From the NCBI RefSeq assembly GCF_020320395.1, contig NZ_JAEDAH010000049.1, positions 1 through 46,297 of the forward strand: a stretch of 46,297 nucleotides of DNA. Direction: 5' to 3'. Both the position numbers and the translations under genes were made by a program. The stretch's first letter is position 1; every line of letters begins with the position of its first letter. The DNA comes from Thalassolituus marinus (GTDB taxonomy: Bacteria > Pseudomonadota > Gammaproteobacteria > Pseudomonadales > Oceanobacteraceae). This document shows positions 16,470 through 25,663 of the stretch, in pieces. The notes under the pieces are model-generated. The model made no database searches. It was not told the origin of the DNA and saw nothing but the letters and a program-made list of their open reading frames with translations.

Positions 16470-17817
16470 GCTTTTTCAGATAGGTATCAAATGCCATGCA
16501 GGCATTACGTACCAGCAATCTGCCTTTTTCGGTGATCAGAATACGCTGATCATCCACATCAACCAGACCATCGGCAATCATTGGCTGCAATTCTGCCAGG
16601 CTGTCTGCCAGATATTCGCGGCTGTCGACAGCATAGCGTTCATTCAGGATGGCAAAATCGACCTGCAGGTGGCAGAGCAAACCGGTAATCACATCCCGGC
16701 GCAGTACGTCATCGGTGTTTACCTGCAATGATTTCATTGTTGGCATCTGTTCTTTGTCCAGGCAGTCCTGCCAGGATTCGACGGTTATCTGGTTTTGCAG
16801 GTAGTAATCGCCAATCTGGCTGATAGAGGACACACCAAAGCCAATCAGATCGCAGTCTCCATGGGTGGTGTAGCCCTGAAAGTTACGGTGCAGACGCCCT
16901 GCAGCCTGCTCCCTTGCCAGTTCATCATCCGGGCGGGCGAAGTGGTCCATGCCCACGTAGTGGTAATCAGCCGCCGACAGCTTGGTGATGCAGTGGCCAA
17001 GAATGGCCAGTTTTTCGTCTGCACCGGGCAGATCATCAGCGCAGATACGACGCTGTGGCTTGAAGCGCTCCGGCAGGTGCGCGTAATTGAAAACCGATAA
17101 GCGATCGGGACAGATTTCAATAATGGTATCCAGCGTGCGGTCGAAGCTTTCCAGCGTCTGGTGTGGCAGACCGTAAATCAGATCCATGTTGATAGAACGG
17201 AAGCCCAGAGTGCGGGCGTCACTCATTACCTGGCGGATCATCTCTTCCGACTGAATACGGTTTACAGCTTCCTGCACTTTCAGTTCCAGATCCTGTACGC
17301 CAAAGCTGATGCGATTGAAGCCCAGCTCGCGCAGCAGTTTCAGTGTGCCCGGGCGCAGTTCACGCGGATCAATTTCGATCGAGTAGTCGGCACTGTCACG
17401 CTCACTGAAATTGAACTGCGACTTCATGAAGGTCACCAGATCGCGCAGTTCGTCATCGCTGAGGAAGGTGGGGGTGCCACCACCGAAGTGCATCTGTTCA
17501 ACCACGGCATCGTCGCTTAGCAGGGCGCGTTTCATGGCGATCTCGCGCTTCAGTTCGGCGATATAAGGTGCCGCACGGTCGGTATTCTTGGTCACAATCT
17601 TGTTGCAGCCGCAGTAGTAACAAACATGACGGCAGAACGGGATATGTACGTACAGTGAAAGCGGGCGCGAAGCATCCCGCGCAGCAAATGCCTGACGTTC
17701 CGCTGTGTCGTCACAGACGGCCTGAAATTCCACCGCCGTCGGGTAGGAGGTGTAGCGTGGGCCTGGGCGGTTGTAACGTTGGATCAGCAGGGGATCCCAG
17801 ATGAGATGTTCAGACAT
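16438..17817 (-). CDS. hemN: Oxygen-independent coproporphyrinogen III oxidase
   Basis: HemN is a radical-SAM enzyme that makes protoporphyrinogen for heme without oxygen. From the ATG at 17817 it has 459 residues (E. coli 457). The [4Fe-4S] cysteines are C62, C66 and C69, with C71, in FCRHVCYYCGCNK, and GGGTPTFL (near 110) binds S-adenosylmethionine. The C-terminal HemN domain is present. The start has GAAGAG about 6 bases upstream; a TTG at 17838 is a weaker alternative. A candidate FNR/Anr box at 17875-17888 suggests induction under low oxygen. Confidence 0.95.
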   Translation of the reverse strand: MSEHLIWDPLLIQRYNRPGPRYTSYPTAVEFQAVCDDTAERQAFAARDASRPLSLYVHIPFCRHVCYYCGCNKIVTKNTDRAAPYIAELKREIAMKRALLSDDAVVEQMHFGGGTPTFLSDDELRDLVTFMKSQFNFSERDSADYSIEIDPRELRPGTLKLLRELGFNRISFGVQDLELKVQEAVNRIQSEEMIRQVMSDARTLGFRSINMDLIYGLPHQTLESFDRTLDTIIEICPDRLSVFNYAHLPERFKPQRRICADDLPGADEKLAILGHCITKLSAADYHYVGMDHFARPDDELAREQAAGRLHRNFQGYTTHGDCDLIGFGVSSISQIGDYYLQNQITVESWQDCLDKEQMPTMKSLQVNTDDVLRRDVITGLLCHLQVDFAILNERYAVDSREYLADSLAELQPMIADGLVDVDDQRILITEKGRLLVRNACMAFDTYLKKHEQQRFSKAI

Positions 17818-17874
17818 AAGGCTCTTCACTTTCAGCAATGGCGGCCATTGTAACCGTCTGATTGACGCCCACTA

Positions 17875-17888
17875 TTGCGCCATATCAA
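17875..17888 (-). promoter_or_regulatory. Candidate FNR/Anr box upstream of hemN
   Basis: TTGCGCCATATCAA matches the TTGAT-N4-ATCAA consensus with a perfect half-site ATCAA and two changes in the other half. It lies 58 bases upstream of the hemN start, so it would be centred near -41.5 if transcription began near 17840. HemN is an FNR/Anr target in many proteobacteria. The match alone is modest. Confidence 0.4.
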
Positions 17889-17943
17889 CCAGAATGGATG
17901 CAGAAGCGGCGATAAACCATGGACTTTAAAGGGGTTTATCGAC

Positions 17944-17959
17944 TGACGGGAAACCGTCA
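17944..17959. promoter_or_regulatory. Inverted repeat between hemN and tetR
   Basis: TGACGG-GAAA-CCGTCA is a perfect 6-bp inverted repeat with a GNRA tetraloop. It lies in the divergent hemN/tetR intergenic region and could be an operator or an RNA hairpin. Confidence 0.4.
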
Positions 17960-18009
17960 TTTGCTTAAGTTTTTTACTGAAAGGTCGTTAACAGACTTGA
18001 TTTTGACGA

Positions 18010-18023
18010 AAAACGGACGTTTT
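18010..18023. promoter_or_regulatory. Palindrome upstream of tetR, possible operator
   Basis: AAAACGGACGTTTT is a palindrome (AAAACG-GA-CGTTTT) 79 bases before the tetR start. TetR proteins often bind a palindrome in their own promoter, so this is a candidate autoregulatory site. It is a guess from position and symmetry only. Confidence 0.35.
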
Positions 18024-18101
18024 ATAGGGTTTGTATAACTTTAAAAACAGCAGTGCTCATGGGAATGAATGCTGTGGAATGGCTAAATTATGGGGTGAGC
18101 C

Positions 18102-18764
18102 ATGCCGAAAAAACCTTTTACGGCGGAAGAAATTACAGCGCAACGCGAACGTATTATGGACAGCGCCTCCCGGGTGATGGCTGAGGTTGGCTTTCACCAT
18201 TTGTCGATGCGCAAGCTGGCGTCACAGCTGGGTATGACAGCCAGTAACATCTACAATTACTTCCCCAACAAAGAGTGTTTGTTTATCAACACTCGTCGTC
18301 GTGGTTTTGATCTGGCGTTTGCCGATATCAACGAGCAAATGACGTCTGCCAGCAGCCCGACCGGTGCGCTTTATACCTTCGCTCGCCAACTGATTGCTTT
18401 CGCGCAGACCTATCCGGGCTACTACCAGCTGATGTTTCAGCCGCCATTGCTGACCCTGGATGAAACCGAAGCGGTGGATCAGGATGTTCAGATTCAGGTT
18501 GATCGCCTGGTTGAAGAATGGCAGAAACACCTGTTGTCGTTACTGTCAGACGCGGTGCCAATGCTCGCGGATCGACCTGAAGCGGTACAGAAACAACTGG
18601 CTCTGTTTTTTGTTGCGTCCATTCATGGTCTGATCGACTCTTATCGCTATCGCGCCCTGCCGTTGCTGTTGGCGGGTGTTGATCTGATTCCGGATGACGT
18701 TGTGCAGGAACATCTGGGCTGGTTGCTGTCGACGCTCGAACGTCAGGCAGAGAAAGTGACCTGA
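18102..18764 (+). CDS. TetR-family transcriptional regulator
   Basis: The 220-residue protein has the TetR helix-turn-helix at residues 10-60, with VMAEVGFHHLSMRKLASQLG and SNIYNYFPNKECLF, followed by an all-helical ligand-binding domain. The second helix pattern GMTASNIYNYFPNKE is close to regulators of lipid or membrane-stress genes, but I cannot name the effector. The start ATG follows GGGGTGAG. It is divergent from hemN and ends before a bidirectional terminator. Confidence 0.9.
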   Translation: MPKKPFTAEEITAQRERIMDSASRVMAEVGFHHLSMRKLASQLGMTASNIYNYFPNKECLFINTRRRGFDLAFADINEQMTSASSPTGALYTFARQLIAFAQTYPGYYQLMFQPPLLTLDETEAVDQDVQIQVDRLVEEWQKHLLSLLSDAVPMLADRPEAVQKQLALFFVASIHGLIDSYRYRALPLLLAGVDLIPDDVVQEHLGWLLSTLERQAEKVT

Positions 18765-18782
18765 AGATCCCGACAGTCATAC

Positions 18783-18810
18783 AAAAAGCGCCTTATCAGG
18801 CGCTTTTTTT
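18783..18810. terminator. Bidirectional terminator between tetR and flhB-like gene
   Basis: AAAAAGCGCC-TTATCA-GGCGCTTTTTTT forms a 10-bp stem, with T runs on both strands. It serves tetR on the plus strand and the fliK - flhB-like unit on the minus strand. Confidence 0.85.
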
Positions 18811-19108
18811 ACGGCTGGCCATTCTGGCCTGGCGTGCGGCCTTCGAGCTGATAAACAAACGCCAGAATTTCCGCAATGACCTGATACAGTTGCTCAGGAA
18901 TTTCGTCACCCACTTCCAGCTGTGACAGCCAGCGGGTCAGTGAGGCGTTCTCATACACCGGTACCTGATGTTCCAGCGCCAGACGAATGATGGCCTGGGC
19001 CAGTTCATCCTCACCTGAGGCTGAAACTTTCGGGGCATTGAGCCCATCGTAAGACAAGGCAATGGCTTCACTGGCGTTGAGAATGGACTCGGGAATGCTC
19101 ATCGTCAT
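18809..19108 (-). CDS. FlhB C-terminal-domain-like flagellar export switch protein
   Basis: This 99-residue protein corresponds to the cytoplasmic C-terminal domain of FlhB without the membrane part. Features are AIALSYDGLNAPKVSASGEDELAQAII, with the region that follows the autocleavage site in FlhB (here lacking NPTH), then VPVYENASLTRWLS. Such stand-alone FhlB/EscU-type proteins can swap for the C-terminal fragment of FlhB in the flagellar export gate. The ATG at 19108 has AAGGG upstream; it starts 8 bases after the fliK stop. Confidence 0.8.
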   Translation of the reverse strand: MTMSIPESILNASEAIALSYDGLNAPKVSASGEDELAQAIIRLALEHQVPVYENASLTRWLSQLEVGDEIPEQLYQVIAEILAFVYQLEGRTPGQNGQP

Positions 19109-19115
19109 ACTGCCC

Positions 19116-20882
19116 TTAGCTGTGTGTATCAATCAGTCGCTGACTGATCTGATTGCGTTGCGCCAGTGGCAGTTCACCACGACGTGTTTTCAGCTCTCCC
19201 ACCTCAACGCCCAGCGATTGCAAGCTGCTTTTTAACGGCTGCAAGGCACTGGTCAATTCGCTCAGAGTATGGCTCTGCTCCGACCAGAATGTTGCCGATA
19301 ACCGGGGCAGGGCAATATCCAGTTCGATATCCAATGGTCCCAGTCGCTGCAGGTCAAAGTGCAGACGCAGTTGCCAGCTGATGCGCTTCTTTTTCTGTTT
19401 GTCGGTGGCAGTTTCGTTGTCCTGTTGCAGTGTCAGAGGCACTTCGCGTAACTGATTCTGGTCGCGAAACAACAACGGCAAGGTTACGGGTTGGTCTGGC
19501 CCCTGTTGCAGCCGCTGGATCTGCTCGTTTTCAACGCGTGCCAGCGCACTGTGCAGCTGGCGCAGTGCTTCCGGCATTTCACTAAGGCGCAGATTCAGTG
19601 GAATTTCTTTTACTGCTGCGGCTTCCGGCGGTTGCAGCAGGGTGTGCCATTGCATAATCGCTTTTGCCAGTACAGCTTTGTTGTCTTTACCCAGCAAACC
19701 ACTGAGCAGGGCCTGGTGTGGCTGCTCTGTACTGGCTACTGCCGAATTCAGGCGTGCGGCGGCCTGTTGCAGAGCTTCTTTCAGACTGTGTGGTGCCGTG
19801 CCCTGTTCTTTGGCGGGTAAGGTTGTGGTTGCCTGTTGCCACAGCGAGGTAAACAGGTTACTCAGCGTCTCGGACGGACTTCTTTGCTGGCGCGTGTCCG
19901 TTCCGTCAGTGGCGTTTATCAACGGCTTTGCCGGTTGTGAATCAGCAGGGCGTGGCTCTGGCCTGGCGCTGGGCTGAGGTGTGCCGGCACGGATTTGCTC
20001 GGCCAGTGCGAACAGACGTTGTTCGTAGTTCAGGCCGCTGTTGGCAAGGCTCTGGCGTACACCACTGGCTGTGCTGAGCTGAGTTTGATCGGGTAGTTGC
20101 TCAAGCCATTGCTGAAGTATCCGGACGACGGCTGTGGGGATGGTGGCACTGCTGGTCGTTGTTGTTGGCAGTGCAGTAGCTATGCCGGGTGCAGAGGCAG
20201 GCGCCGGGCTCTGCATCTTAATCGCCATCCCGATGTCAGCGCTGGCAGGCAGGCTGCTGTTGCCTGCTGATGTATTAATCGGCGGCGATTGCGATGGTGG
20301 CGATTGAGATGGCGCCTGGGGCATTGTTACGGAGGCTGACATCTGGCCGCTCAGTAGCGTATTCAGACTGGCGGCGATCAGGCTGCGGGCATTGGCGCTG
20401 AGTGCAGGCTGAGAAACTGTTGCGGCAGCAGCAGGTGCTTTCATGGACTGCGCAGTGGCGTTGTACAGCGGCTGCTCGGTTGTCGCCGGACGTGGTGCCA
20501 GTGCCTGCTCAGCCAGCAGAGGGATGCGGGCTGCCAGCAACTGCGCCACACTGGCGGGCAGTGGCTGTGAGGCCGGTGCACTGCCCGGGAGTTGCACAGC
20601 GGTAACGTTGAGTACTGGCGGCGTGCCGTTGCTGCTCTGCAGGGTCAGCTGAGTACCTTGTGGCAATGGTAACTGGCTGATCAGTTTCAGCATTTGTTGT
20701 TCAGCCCGGACCTCGGTGACGTAGCCTGCTGGTGTCTGGCTCTGACTGATCACCTGGGCCTGAAATGTTGCGGCTGCGGGCGCAGAAGATCCCCCTGCGG
20801 TGCTTTGTGGCGCCGAAGTACGCACTAACTGTGCGGGAATAAGGGGAAGTGAATCAGGCAGCATAAATTTGATATCGGCCAA
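19116..20882 (-). CDS. fliK: Flagellar hook-length control protein
   Basis: FliK measures the hook and switches export from hook to filament subunits. The 588-residue protein has a long Ala/Gln/Pro/Ser-rich N-terminus with low-complexity stretches (SPPSQSPPI near residue 190), typical of the ruler part, and a Flg_hook C-terminal domain (about 480-575) with WQLRLHFDLQRLGPLDIEL. Start is TTG at 20882 (in-frame ATG at 20864). It forms a two-gene unit with the flhB-like gene and is divergent from ccmA. No other flagellar genes are in the window. Confidence 0.85.
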   Translation of the reverse strand: MADIKFMLPDSLPLIPAQLVRTSAPQSTAGGSSAPAAATFQAQVISQSQTPAGYVTEVRAEQQMLKLISQLPLPQGTQLTLQSSNGTPPVLNVTAVQLPGSAPASQPLPASVAQLLAARIPLLAEQALAPRPATTEQPLYNATAQSMKAPAAAATVSQPALSANARSLIAASLNTLLSGQMSASVTMPQAPSQSPPSQSPPINTSAGNSSLPASADIGMAIKMQSPAPASAPGIATALPTTTTSSATIPTAVVRILQQWLEQLPDQTQLSTASGVRQSLANSGLNYEQRLFALAEQIRAGTPQPSARPEPRPADSQPAKPLINATDGTDTRQQRSPSETLSNLFTSLWQQATTTLPAKEQGTAPHSLKEALQQAAARLNSAVASTEQPHQALLSGLLGKDNKAVLAKAIMQWHTLLQPPEAAAVKEIPLNLRLSEMPEALRQLHSALARVENEQIQRLQQGPDQPVTLPLLFRDQNQLREVPLTLQQDNETATDKQKKKRISWQLRLHFDLQRLGPLDIELDIALPRLSATFWSEQSHTLSELTSALQPLKSSLQSLGVEVGELKTRRGELPLAQRNQISQRLIDTHS

Positions 20883-20943
20883 GGTTTACTCATCTTTACC
20901 CATCTTAGTTCCCGGGCGTCAGTGCTGGTAGGCCGTTTTTGTA

Positions 20944-20949
20944 TATAAT
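20944..20949 (+). promoter_or_regulatory. Candidate -10 element of the ccm operon
   Basis: TATAAT lies 29 bases upstream of the ccmA start in a GTATATAATG context. I see no convincing -35 box at 16-18 bases, so this is only a candidate promoter. Confidence 0.4.
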
Positions 20950-20977
20950 GCCGCGGTTTTTCGTATAAAGGTTTGCC

Positions 20978-21640
20978 ATGTCCTTTGCACCGGATCAGAT
21001 AAAGATCGACCTGGAAGCGCGTCAGCTTTGCTGCGAGCGGGATGACCGTATCCTGTTTGATCAGCTCGATCTGCGCGTGGAAAATGGTGATCTGTTGCAG
21101 TTGGCCGGGCCTAATGGCGCAGGTAAGACGACGTTGTTACGTCTGCTCGCCGGGCTCAATCGTGATTACGACGGCGAGCTGCTGTGGCACGGCCAGCCTC
21201 TGTACGACGATTTTTCTTCCTACGCGGCTCAGCGCCTGTATCAGGGGCATCTGGCGGCGGTTAAAAAGGCACTGACGCCGATTGAGAATCTGCGCTGGCT
21301 GGTCAGTCAGTGGTCGGTTGATGACGCCCGGCTGTGGCAGGCGCTGGACGAGGTTGAACTGGCGGGATACGAAGAGACTCCATGTCAGCAGTTGTCAGCC
21401 GGTCAGCAGCGGCGCGTGGCGTTGGCGCGTTTGTGCATTGCCCCTGCTGCTCTGTGGATTCTCGATGAACCCTTCACCGCACTGGATAAATCCGGTGTTG
21501 CCTGGCTGGAGAAGCGTATCCAGAAGCATGTCGAAGCCGGTGGCGCGGTGATCATCACCAGTCACCACGCGCTGGAAAATATCGCCAGTCTGAAACAGTT
21601 GGATCTGGGGCAACTTGCGATGAACAGGGGGCAGGCATGA
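20978..21640 (+). CDS. ccmA: Heme exporter ATP-binding protein
   Basis: CcmA is the ATPase of the CcmAB(CD) complex that releases heme-loaded CcmE. The 220-residue protein has the Walker A motif GPNGAGKTT, the ABC signature LSAGQQRRVALARL, Walker B LWILDEP and the H-loop SHH. It opens the ccm operon and overlaps ccmB by 4 bases (ATGA). Confidence 0.97.
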   Translation: MSFAPDQIKIDLEARQLCCERDDRILFDQLDLRVENGDLLQLAGPNGAGKTTLLRLLAGLNRDYDGELLWHGQPLYDDFSSYAAQRLYQGHLAAVKKALTPIENLRWLVSQWSVDDARLWQALDEVELAGYEETPCQQLSAGQQRRVALARLCIAPAALWILDEPFTALDKSGVAWLEKRIQKHVEAGGAVIITSHHALENIASLKQLDLGQLAMNRGQA

Positions 21641-22305
21641 GTCTGGTAACGGCAACGGTTAAGCGCGATCTGCTGCTGGCAGCGCGTAATCCGGGCGAGT
21701 GGCTGAACCCGTTAATGTTTTTCCTGATGGTCGCTGCACTGTTCCCGTTGGCGGTCGATCCTGATCCTAAATTTCTCAGTAAAATTGCCGGTGGTGTGAT
21801 CTGGGTGGCGGCTCTGCTGTCGACCTTGCTGTCACTGGATGCTCTGTATAAAGCCGACGTTGAAGACGGCTCGCTGGAACAGTGGCTAGCCTCTGGTGAA
21901 TCCCTGTATGCCATGTCATTGGGTAAGGCACTGGTGCACTGGTGTATCAGTGGTCTGCCATTAACCATTATGGCACCTGTACTTGGGCTTATGTTGTCCT
22001 TGCCGCAGGATGCCTACGCTGCCTTACTGCTGTCTCTGCTGGTCGGTACTCCGGTACTCAGTCTGCTGGGTGCGGTAGGGGCTGCGCTGACTGCCGGTGT
22101 ACGCAGCGGTGGACTGTTGCTGAGCCTGCTGATTCTGCCGCTGTATATTCCGGTACTGATTTTTGCAGCCAGTGCTGTGTATCACGCCGGCATTGGTATG
22201 GACTACAACGGCCAGATCGGCTTTCTGGGTGCCTTGCTGGCACTGGCTGCCTGCCTGACGCCATTTGCGTCGGCTGCGGCGTTAAAACTGAACCTCTCAC
22301 GGTAA
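21637..22305 (+). CDS. ccmB: Heme exporter membrane protein B
   Basis: This 222-residue inner-membrane protein has about six hydrophobic helices and the family's conserved patterns (VKRDLLLAARNPGEWLNPL near the N-terminus, DGSLEQWLASGESL in the middle). It forms the membrane channel of the CcmAB transporter. Overlap with ccmA by 4 bases and position before ccmC fix the assignment. Confidence 0.95.
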   Translation: MSLVTATVKRDLLLAARNPGEWLNPLMFFLMVAALFPLAVDPDPKFLSKIAGGVIWVAALLSTLLSLDALYKADVEDGSLEQWLASGESLYAMSLGKALVHWCISGLPLTIMAPVLGLMLSLPQDAYAALLLSLLVGTPVLSLLGAVGAALTAGVRSGGLLLSLLILPLYIPVLIFAASAVYHAGIGMDYNGQIGFLGALLALAACLTPFASAAALKLNLSR

Positions 22306-22317
22306 TTGGTATCTTTT

Positions 22318-23064
22318 ATGTGGCAGTGGCTGAAACAGCTCTATCATCGACTCGGTTCGCCCAAGTGGTTTTATGAGATTACGGAAAAGTGGATTCCGTG
22401 GCTGGCGGTTTTATCAGCCCTGGGTTGTGTGGCGGGTCTGGTACTTGGCTTAGCCTATGCGCCGGCCGACTATCTGCAGGGCAACAGCTTTCGCATTATT
22501 TATATTCATGTGCCGGCGGCAATCCTGGCCCAGAGCGCCTTTATGATGATGGCGGTTGCCGGCGCTGTGTATCTGATCTGGAAAATGAAAATGGCCGCCT
22601 GGGTGGCCAAAGTGGTAGCTCCGATTGGCGCCAGTTTCTGCCTCATTGCGCTGTTTACCGGCGCTATCTGGGGCAAACCAACCTGGGGCACCTGGTGGGT
22701 GTGGGATGCCCGGTTGACCTCCATGTTGCTGTTGCTGTTTCTGTATTTTGGCGTGATTGCGCTGCAGCAGGCGATGGACTCGGAAGAAAGCGGTTATAAG
22801 GCTGGTGCCATTCTGGCGCTGGTTGGGCTGGTGAACATTCCGATCATCAAGTACTCGGTGGAGTGGTGGAACACCCTGCACCAGCCAGCCACGCTGAAAC
22901 TGACAGAAAAACCCAGCATGCATCCGGATATGCTGATTCCGCTGCTGATTATGATAGTGACCACTTACCTGTTTTTTGCTCTGCTGGTCATTCTGCGTAC
23001 CCGAAACGAAATTCTCTGGCACGAACGCAAGCGCCAGTGGGTTAAAGAAATTCTGGAGAACTGA
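22318..23064 (+). CDS. ccmC: Heme handling protein C of cytochrome c maturation
   Basis: CcmC presents heme to CcmE in the periplasm. The protein has six membrane segments, the tryptophan-rich heme-binding loop (KPTWGTWWVWDARLTS) and flanking histidines (IHVPAAI and NTLHQPA). From the ATG at 22318 it has 248 residues; an earlier TTG at 22306 is unlikely. The ribosome site is weak, so coupling to ccmB is likely. Confidence 0.95.
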   Translation: MWQWLKQLYHRLGSPKWFYEITEKWIPWLAVLSALGCVAGLVLGLAYAPADYLQGNSFRIIYIHVPAAILAQSAFMMMAVAGAVYLIWKMKMAAWVAKVVAPIGASFCLIALFTGAIWGKPTWGTWWVWDARLTSMLLLLFLYFGVIALQQAMDSEESGYKAGAILALVGLVNIPIIKYSVEWWNTLHQPATLKLTEKPSMHPDMLIPLLIMIVTTYLFFALLVILRTRNEILWHERKRQWVKEILEN

Positions 23065-23252
23065 TGGAATTTAACAGCTTCGCCGAATTCCTCGCCATGG
23101 GTAATCACGGCTTTTATGTCTGGCTGTCATACGGGCTCAGTGCCGTGGTGATTGCCTGGAACGTTGTGCAGCCTGTTCTGCGTCGTCGTCGTTTAATTAA
23201 AGAGCAGGCCCAGCGTCTGCGTCGGGAGAAAAAGCATGCATCCCAAGCGTAA
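23064..23252 (+). CDS. ccmD: Heme exporter protein D
   Basis: CcmD is a small one-span membrane protein of the CcmABCD complex. This 62-residue protein has [20 protein letters not shown] followed by a basic tail ([16 protein letters not shown]), the typical layout. Its start overlaps the ccmC stop by one base and its end overlaps ccmE by 17 bases. Confidence 0.93.
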   Translation: MEFNSFAEFLAMGNHGFYVWLSYGLSAVVIAWNVVQPVLRRRRLIKEQAQRLRREKKHASQA

Positions 23253-23697
23253 GAAGCGCCTGATTCTGATTCTGTTTCTGGTGGCCGGTGTCGGTACCGC
23301 TGTTGGTCTGATGATGTACTCGCTCAGTCAGAACATTAACCTGTTTATGACGCCAACCCAGATGGCCAATGGTGAAGTACCGGTTGGTCGTACCGTACGA
23401 GCTGGTGGTCTTGTGGTGGCGGGCAGTGTCGAGCGCTCTGATCAGGGGTTGGGTGCAACCTTCCGCGTAACCGATGGTGCCGCCGAAGTAACCATCAGCT
23501 ATGACGGTATCCTGCCGGATCTGTTCCGCGAGGGGCAGGGCATTGTAGCGCTGGGACAAATGAGCGCCGACGGCGTGTTCATCGCCTCTGAAGTGCTGGC
23601 CAAACACGATGAAAATTACATGCCGCCGGAAGTAAAAGATGCGCTGGAAAAAGCGCATACCGAGGGTAAACAGGCGCTAGAGTCGGCGAGGTACTGA
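23236..23697 (+). CDS. ccmE: Heme chaperone CcmE
   Basis: CcmE carries heme covalently on a histidine in the periplasm. The 153-residue protein has an N-terminal membrane anchor (8-28), an OB-fold domain (45-125) and the HxxxY motif [10 protein letters not shown] with H124 and Y128, so it is of the classical histidine type. It overlaps ccmD and precedes ccmF. Confidence 0.97.
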   Translation: MHPKRKKRLILILFLVAGVGTAVGLMMYSLSQNINLFMTPTQMANGEVPVGRTVRAGGLVVAGSVERSDQGLGATFRVTDGAAEVTISYDGILPDLFREGQGIVALGQMSADGVFIASEVLAKHDENYMPPEVKDALEKAHTEGKQALESARY

Positions 23698-23698
23698 C

Positions 23699-25663
23699 AT
23701 GACTGAGTGGTACGGCATGGTGCCGGAGTTTGGTCAGCTGGCGCTGATTTTTGCCTTGCTGGTTTCTGTTCTGCAGGTGGTGATTCCGCTGCTGGGTGTG
23801 CGCAACAGTCAGGACTGGCTGATGGCTTATGCACGCCCGTTGGCCAGCGCTCAGGCGGTGTTTCTGTTAATCAGTCTGGCGATTCTGACCTACTGCTTTG
23901 TCGTGGACGATTTTTCTGTCGCCTATGTGGCGAAAAACTCCAACACAGCATTACCAACGCCGTTTAAAGTCAGTGCCGTTTGGGGGGCTCACGAGGGGTC
24001 ATTACTGCTGTGGGTGACTCTGCTGGGTTGCTGGGGACTGGCCGTCAGCCTGTTCAGTCGTAGCCTGCCGCTGGATATGGTGGCGCGCGTGCTGTCGATC
24101 ATGGGCATGGTCAGCGTTGGCTTTATTCTGTTCACGCTGGAAACCTCTAACCCGTTTGAACGTAGTCTGCCTTCTGTACCATCTGAAGGTGCGGACCTGA
24201 ATCCACTGCTGCAGGATTTCGGTCTGATTGTGCATCCACCAACCTTATATATGGGCTACGTGGGCTTGTCCGTTGCCTTTGCGTTTGCACTGGCGGCATT
24301 AATGGGAGGCCGTCTGGATGCCGCCTGGGCGCGCTGGTCACGTCCGTGGACAACTGCTGCATGGATTTTCCTGACCGTCGGTATTGCGCTGGGAAGCTGG
24401 TGGGCATACTACGAACTCGGCTGGGGTGGCTGGTGGTTCTGGGACCCGGTGGAAAACGCATCACTGATGCCATGGTTGGTGGCTACCGCGCTGCTGCACT
24501 CGCTGGCAGTAACGGAAAAACGAGGACTGTTTAAAAGCTGGACGGTACTGCTGGCCATTTTTGCCTTCTCGCTGAGCTTGCTGGGTACCTTCCTGGTGCG
24601 CTCCGGTGTGCTGACCTCGGTACATGCGTTTGCCTCTGACCCTGAACGCGGCATCTTTATTCTGGCATTGCTCGGTATCTGTGTAGGCGGCTCGTTACTG
24701 CTGTACGCACTGAAAGCACCGACGGTGGCCTCAGTTGGCCGTTATGAGTGGGTATCCCGTGAAAGCTTTATGCTGCTCAATAACCTGCTGTTGGTGGTGG
24801 CTGCGTTTGCCATTCTGCTGGGTACCCTGTATCCGCTGGTTATCGACTTCTTTGGCATGGGCAAGATTTCAGTCGGCGCTTCCTGGTTTAACACCATGTT
24901 TGTGCCGTTGAGCGTGCTGCTGGCATTAATTATTGGCCCTGGGGCCTTGTCGCGCTGGAAAGCTGACGAGCTGAAACGCATTGGCGGACAAACTGTAGCC
25001 GCAGCCATTATTTCGCTGCTGCTGGCCTTTGCCGTGCCATTGCTGCACGGCGGTGATATGAACTGGCAGGTATTCCTCGGCATAGCCGTTGCGCTGTGGC
25101 TTATCACGGTAACTCTGACCGACGTGTGGAAAAAATGTCGTGGCCAGTTGTCGCGTATTCCCTCGCTGGGCCTGAGTTTCCAGGGCATGGTGCTGGCACA
25201 TATTGGTGTGGCTATTACCATTATCGGTGTGGCGATGGTGGCCAATTACAGTGAAGAAAAAGCCGCACGTATGGCACCGGGCGATATTGAAACGCTGGGT
25301 GCTTATCAGTTCGAGTTTGTACAGGCGGGTCATATTGAAGGGCCGAACTTCGTATCCGATGCTGCGCGTTTCCGCGTTACTAAAGATGGCAAGGAAATTT
25401 CCCTGCTGACCCCGGAAAAACGTCGCTATAACGCCCGCGGTCAGATCATGACTGAGGCCGCTATCGACGTATCCCTGTTCCGTGATGTGTATATCTCCAT
25501 GGGTGAGCCGCTGGATAACGGTGCCTGGGGTATGCGCCTGCAGGTGAAACCATTTATGCGCTGGGTATGGCTGGGCGCTATTTTCATGTCGCTTGGTGGT
25601 GCTCTGGCGATGGCCGATAAGCGTTACCGCCGCCGTAAAACGCTGCAGGAGGCAAATGCATGA
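23699..25663 (+). CDS. ccmF: Cytochrome c heme lyase subunit F
   Basis: CcmF, with CcmH/I, joins heme to apocytochrome c. The 654-residue membrane protein has the WWD heme loop (GGWWFWDPVENASLMPW, about residue 242) and many helices, with histidines HPPTLYMGY and VLAHIGVA in conserved places. It starts one base after ccmE and overlaps ccmG by 4 bases. Confidence 0.97.
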   Translation: MTEWYGMVPEFGQLALIFALLVSVLQVVIPLLGVRNSQDWLMAYARPLASAQAVFLLISLAILTYCFVVDDFSVAYVAKNSNTALPTPFKVSAVWGAHEGSLLLWVTLLGCWGLAVSLFSRSLPLDMVARVLSIMGMVSVGFILFTLETSNPFERSLPSVPSEGADLNPLLQDFGLIVHPPTLYMGYVGLSVAFAFALAALMGGRLDAAWARWSRPWTTAAWIFLTVGIALGSWWAYYELGWGGWWFWDPVENASLMPWLVATALLHSLAVTEKRGLFKSWTVLLAIFAFSLSLLGTFLVRSGVLTSVHAFASDPERGIFILALLGICVGGSLLLYALKAPTVASVGRYEWVSRESFMLLNNLLLVVAAFAILLGTLYPLVIDFFGMGKISVGASWFNTMFVPLSVLLALIIGPGALSRWKADELKRIGGQTVAAAIISLLLAFAVPLLHGGDMNWQVFLGIAVALWLITVTLTDVWKKCRGQLSRIPSLGLSFQGMVLAHIGVAITIIGVAMVANYSEEKAARMAPGDIETLGAYQFEFVQAGHIEGPNFVSDAARFRVTKDGKEISLLTPEKRRYNARGQIMTEAAIDVSLFRDVYISMGEPLDNGAWGMRLQVKPFMRWVWLGAIFMSLGGALAMADKRYRRRKTLQEANA

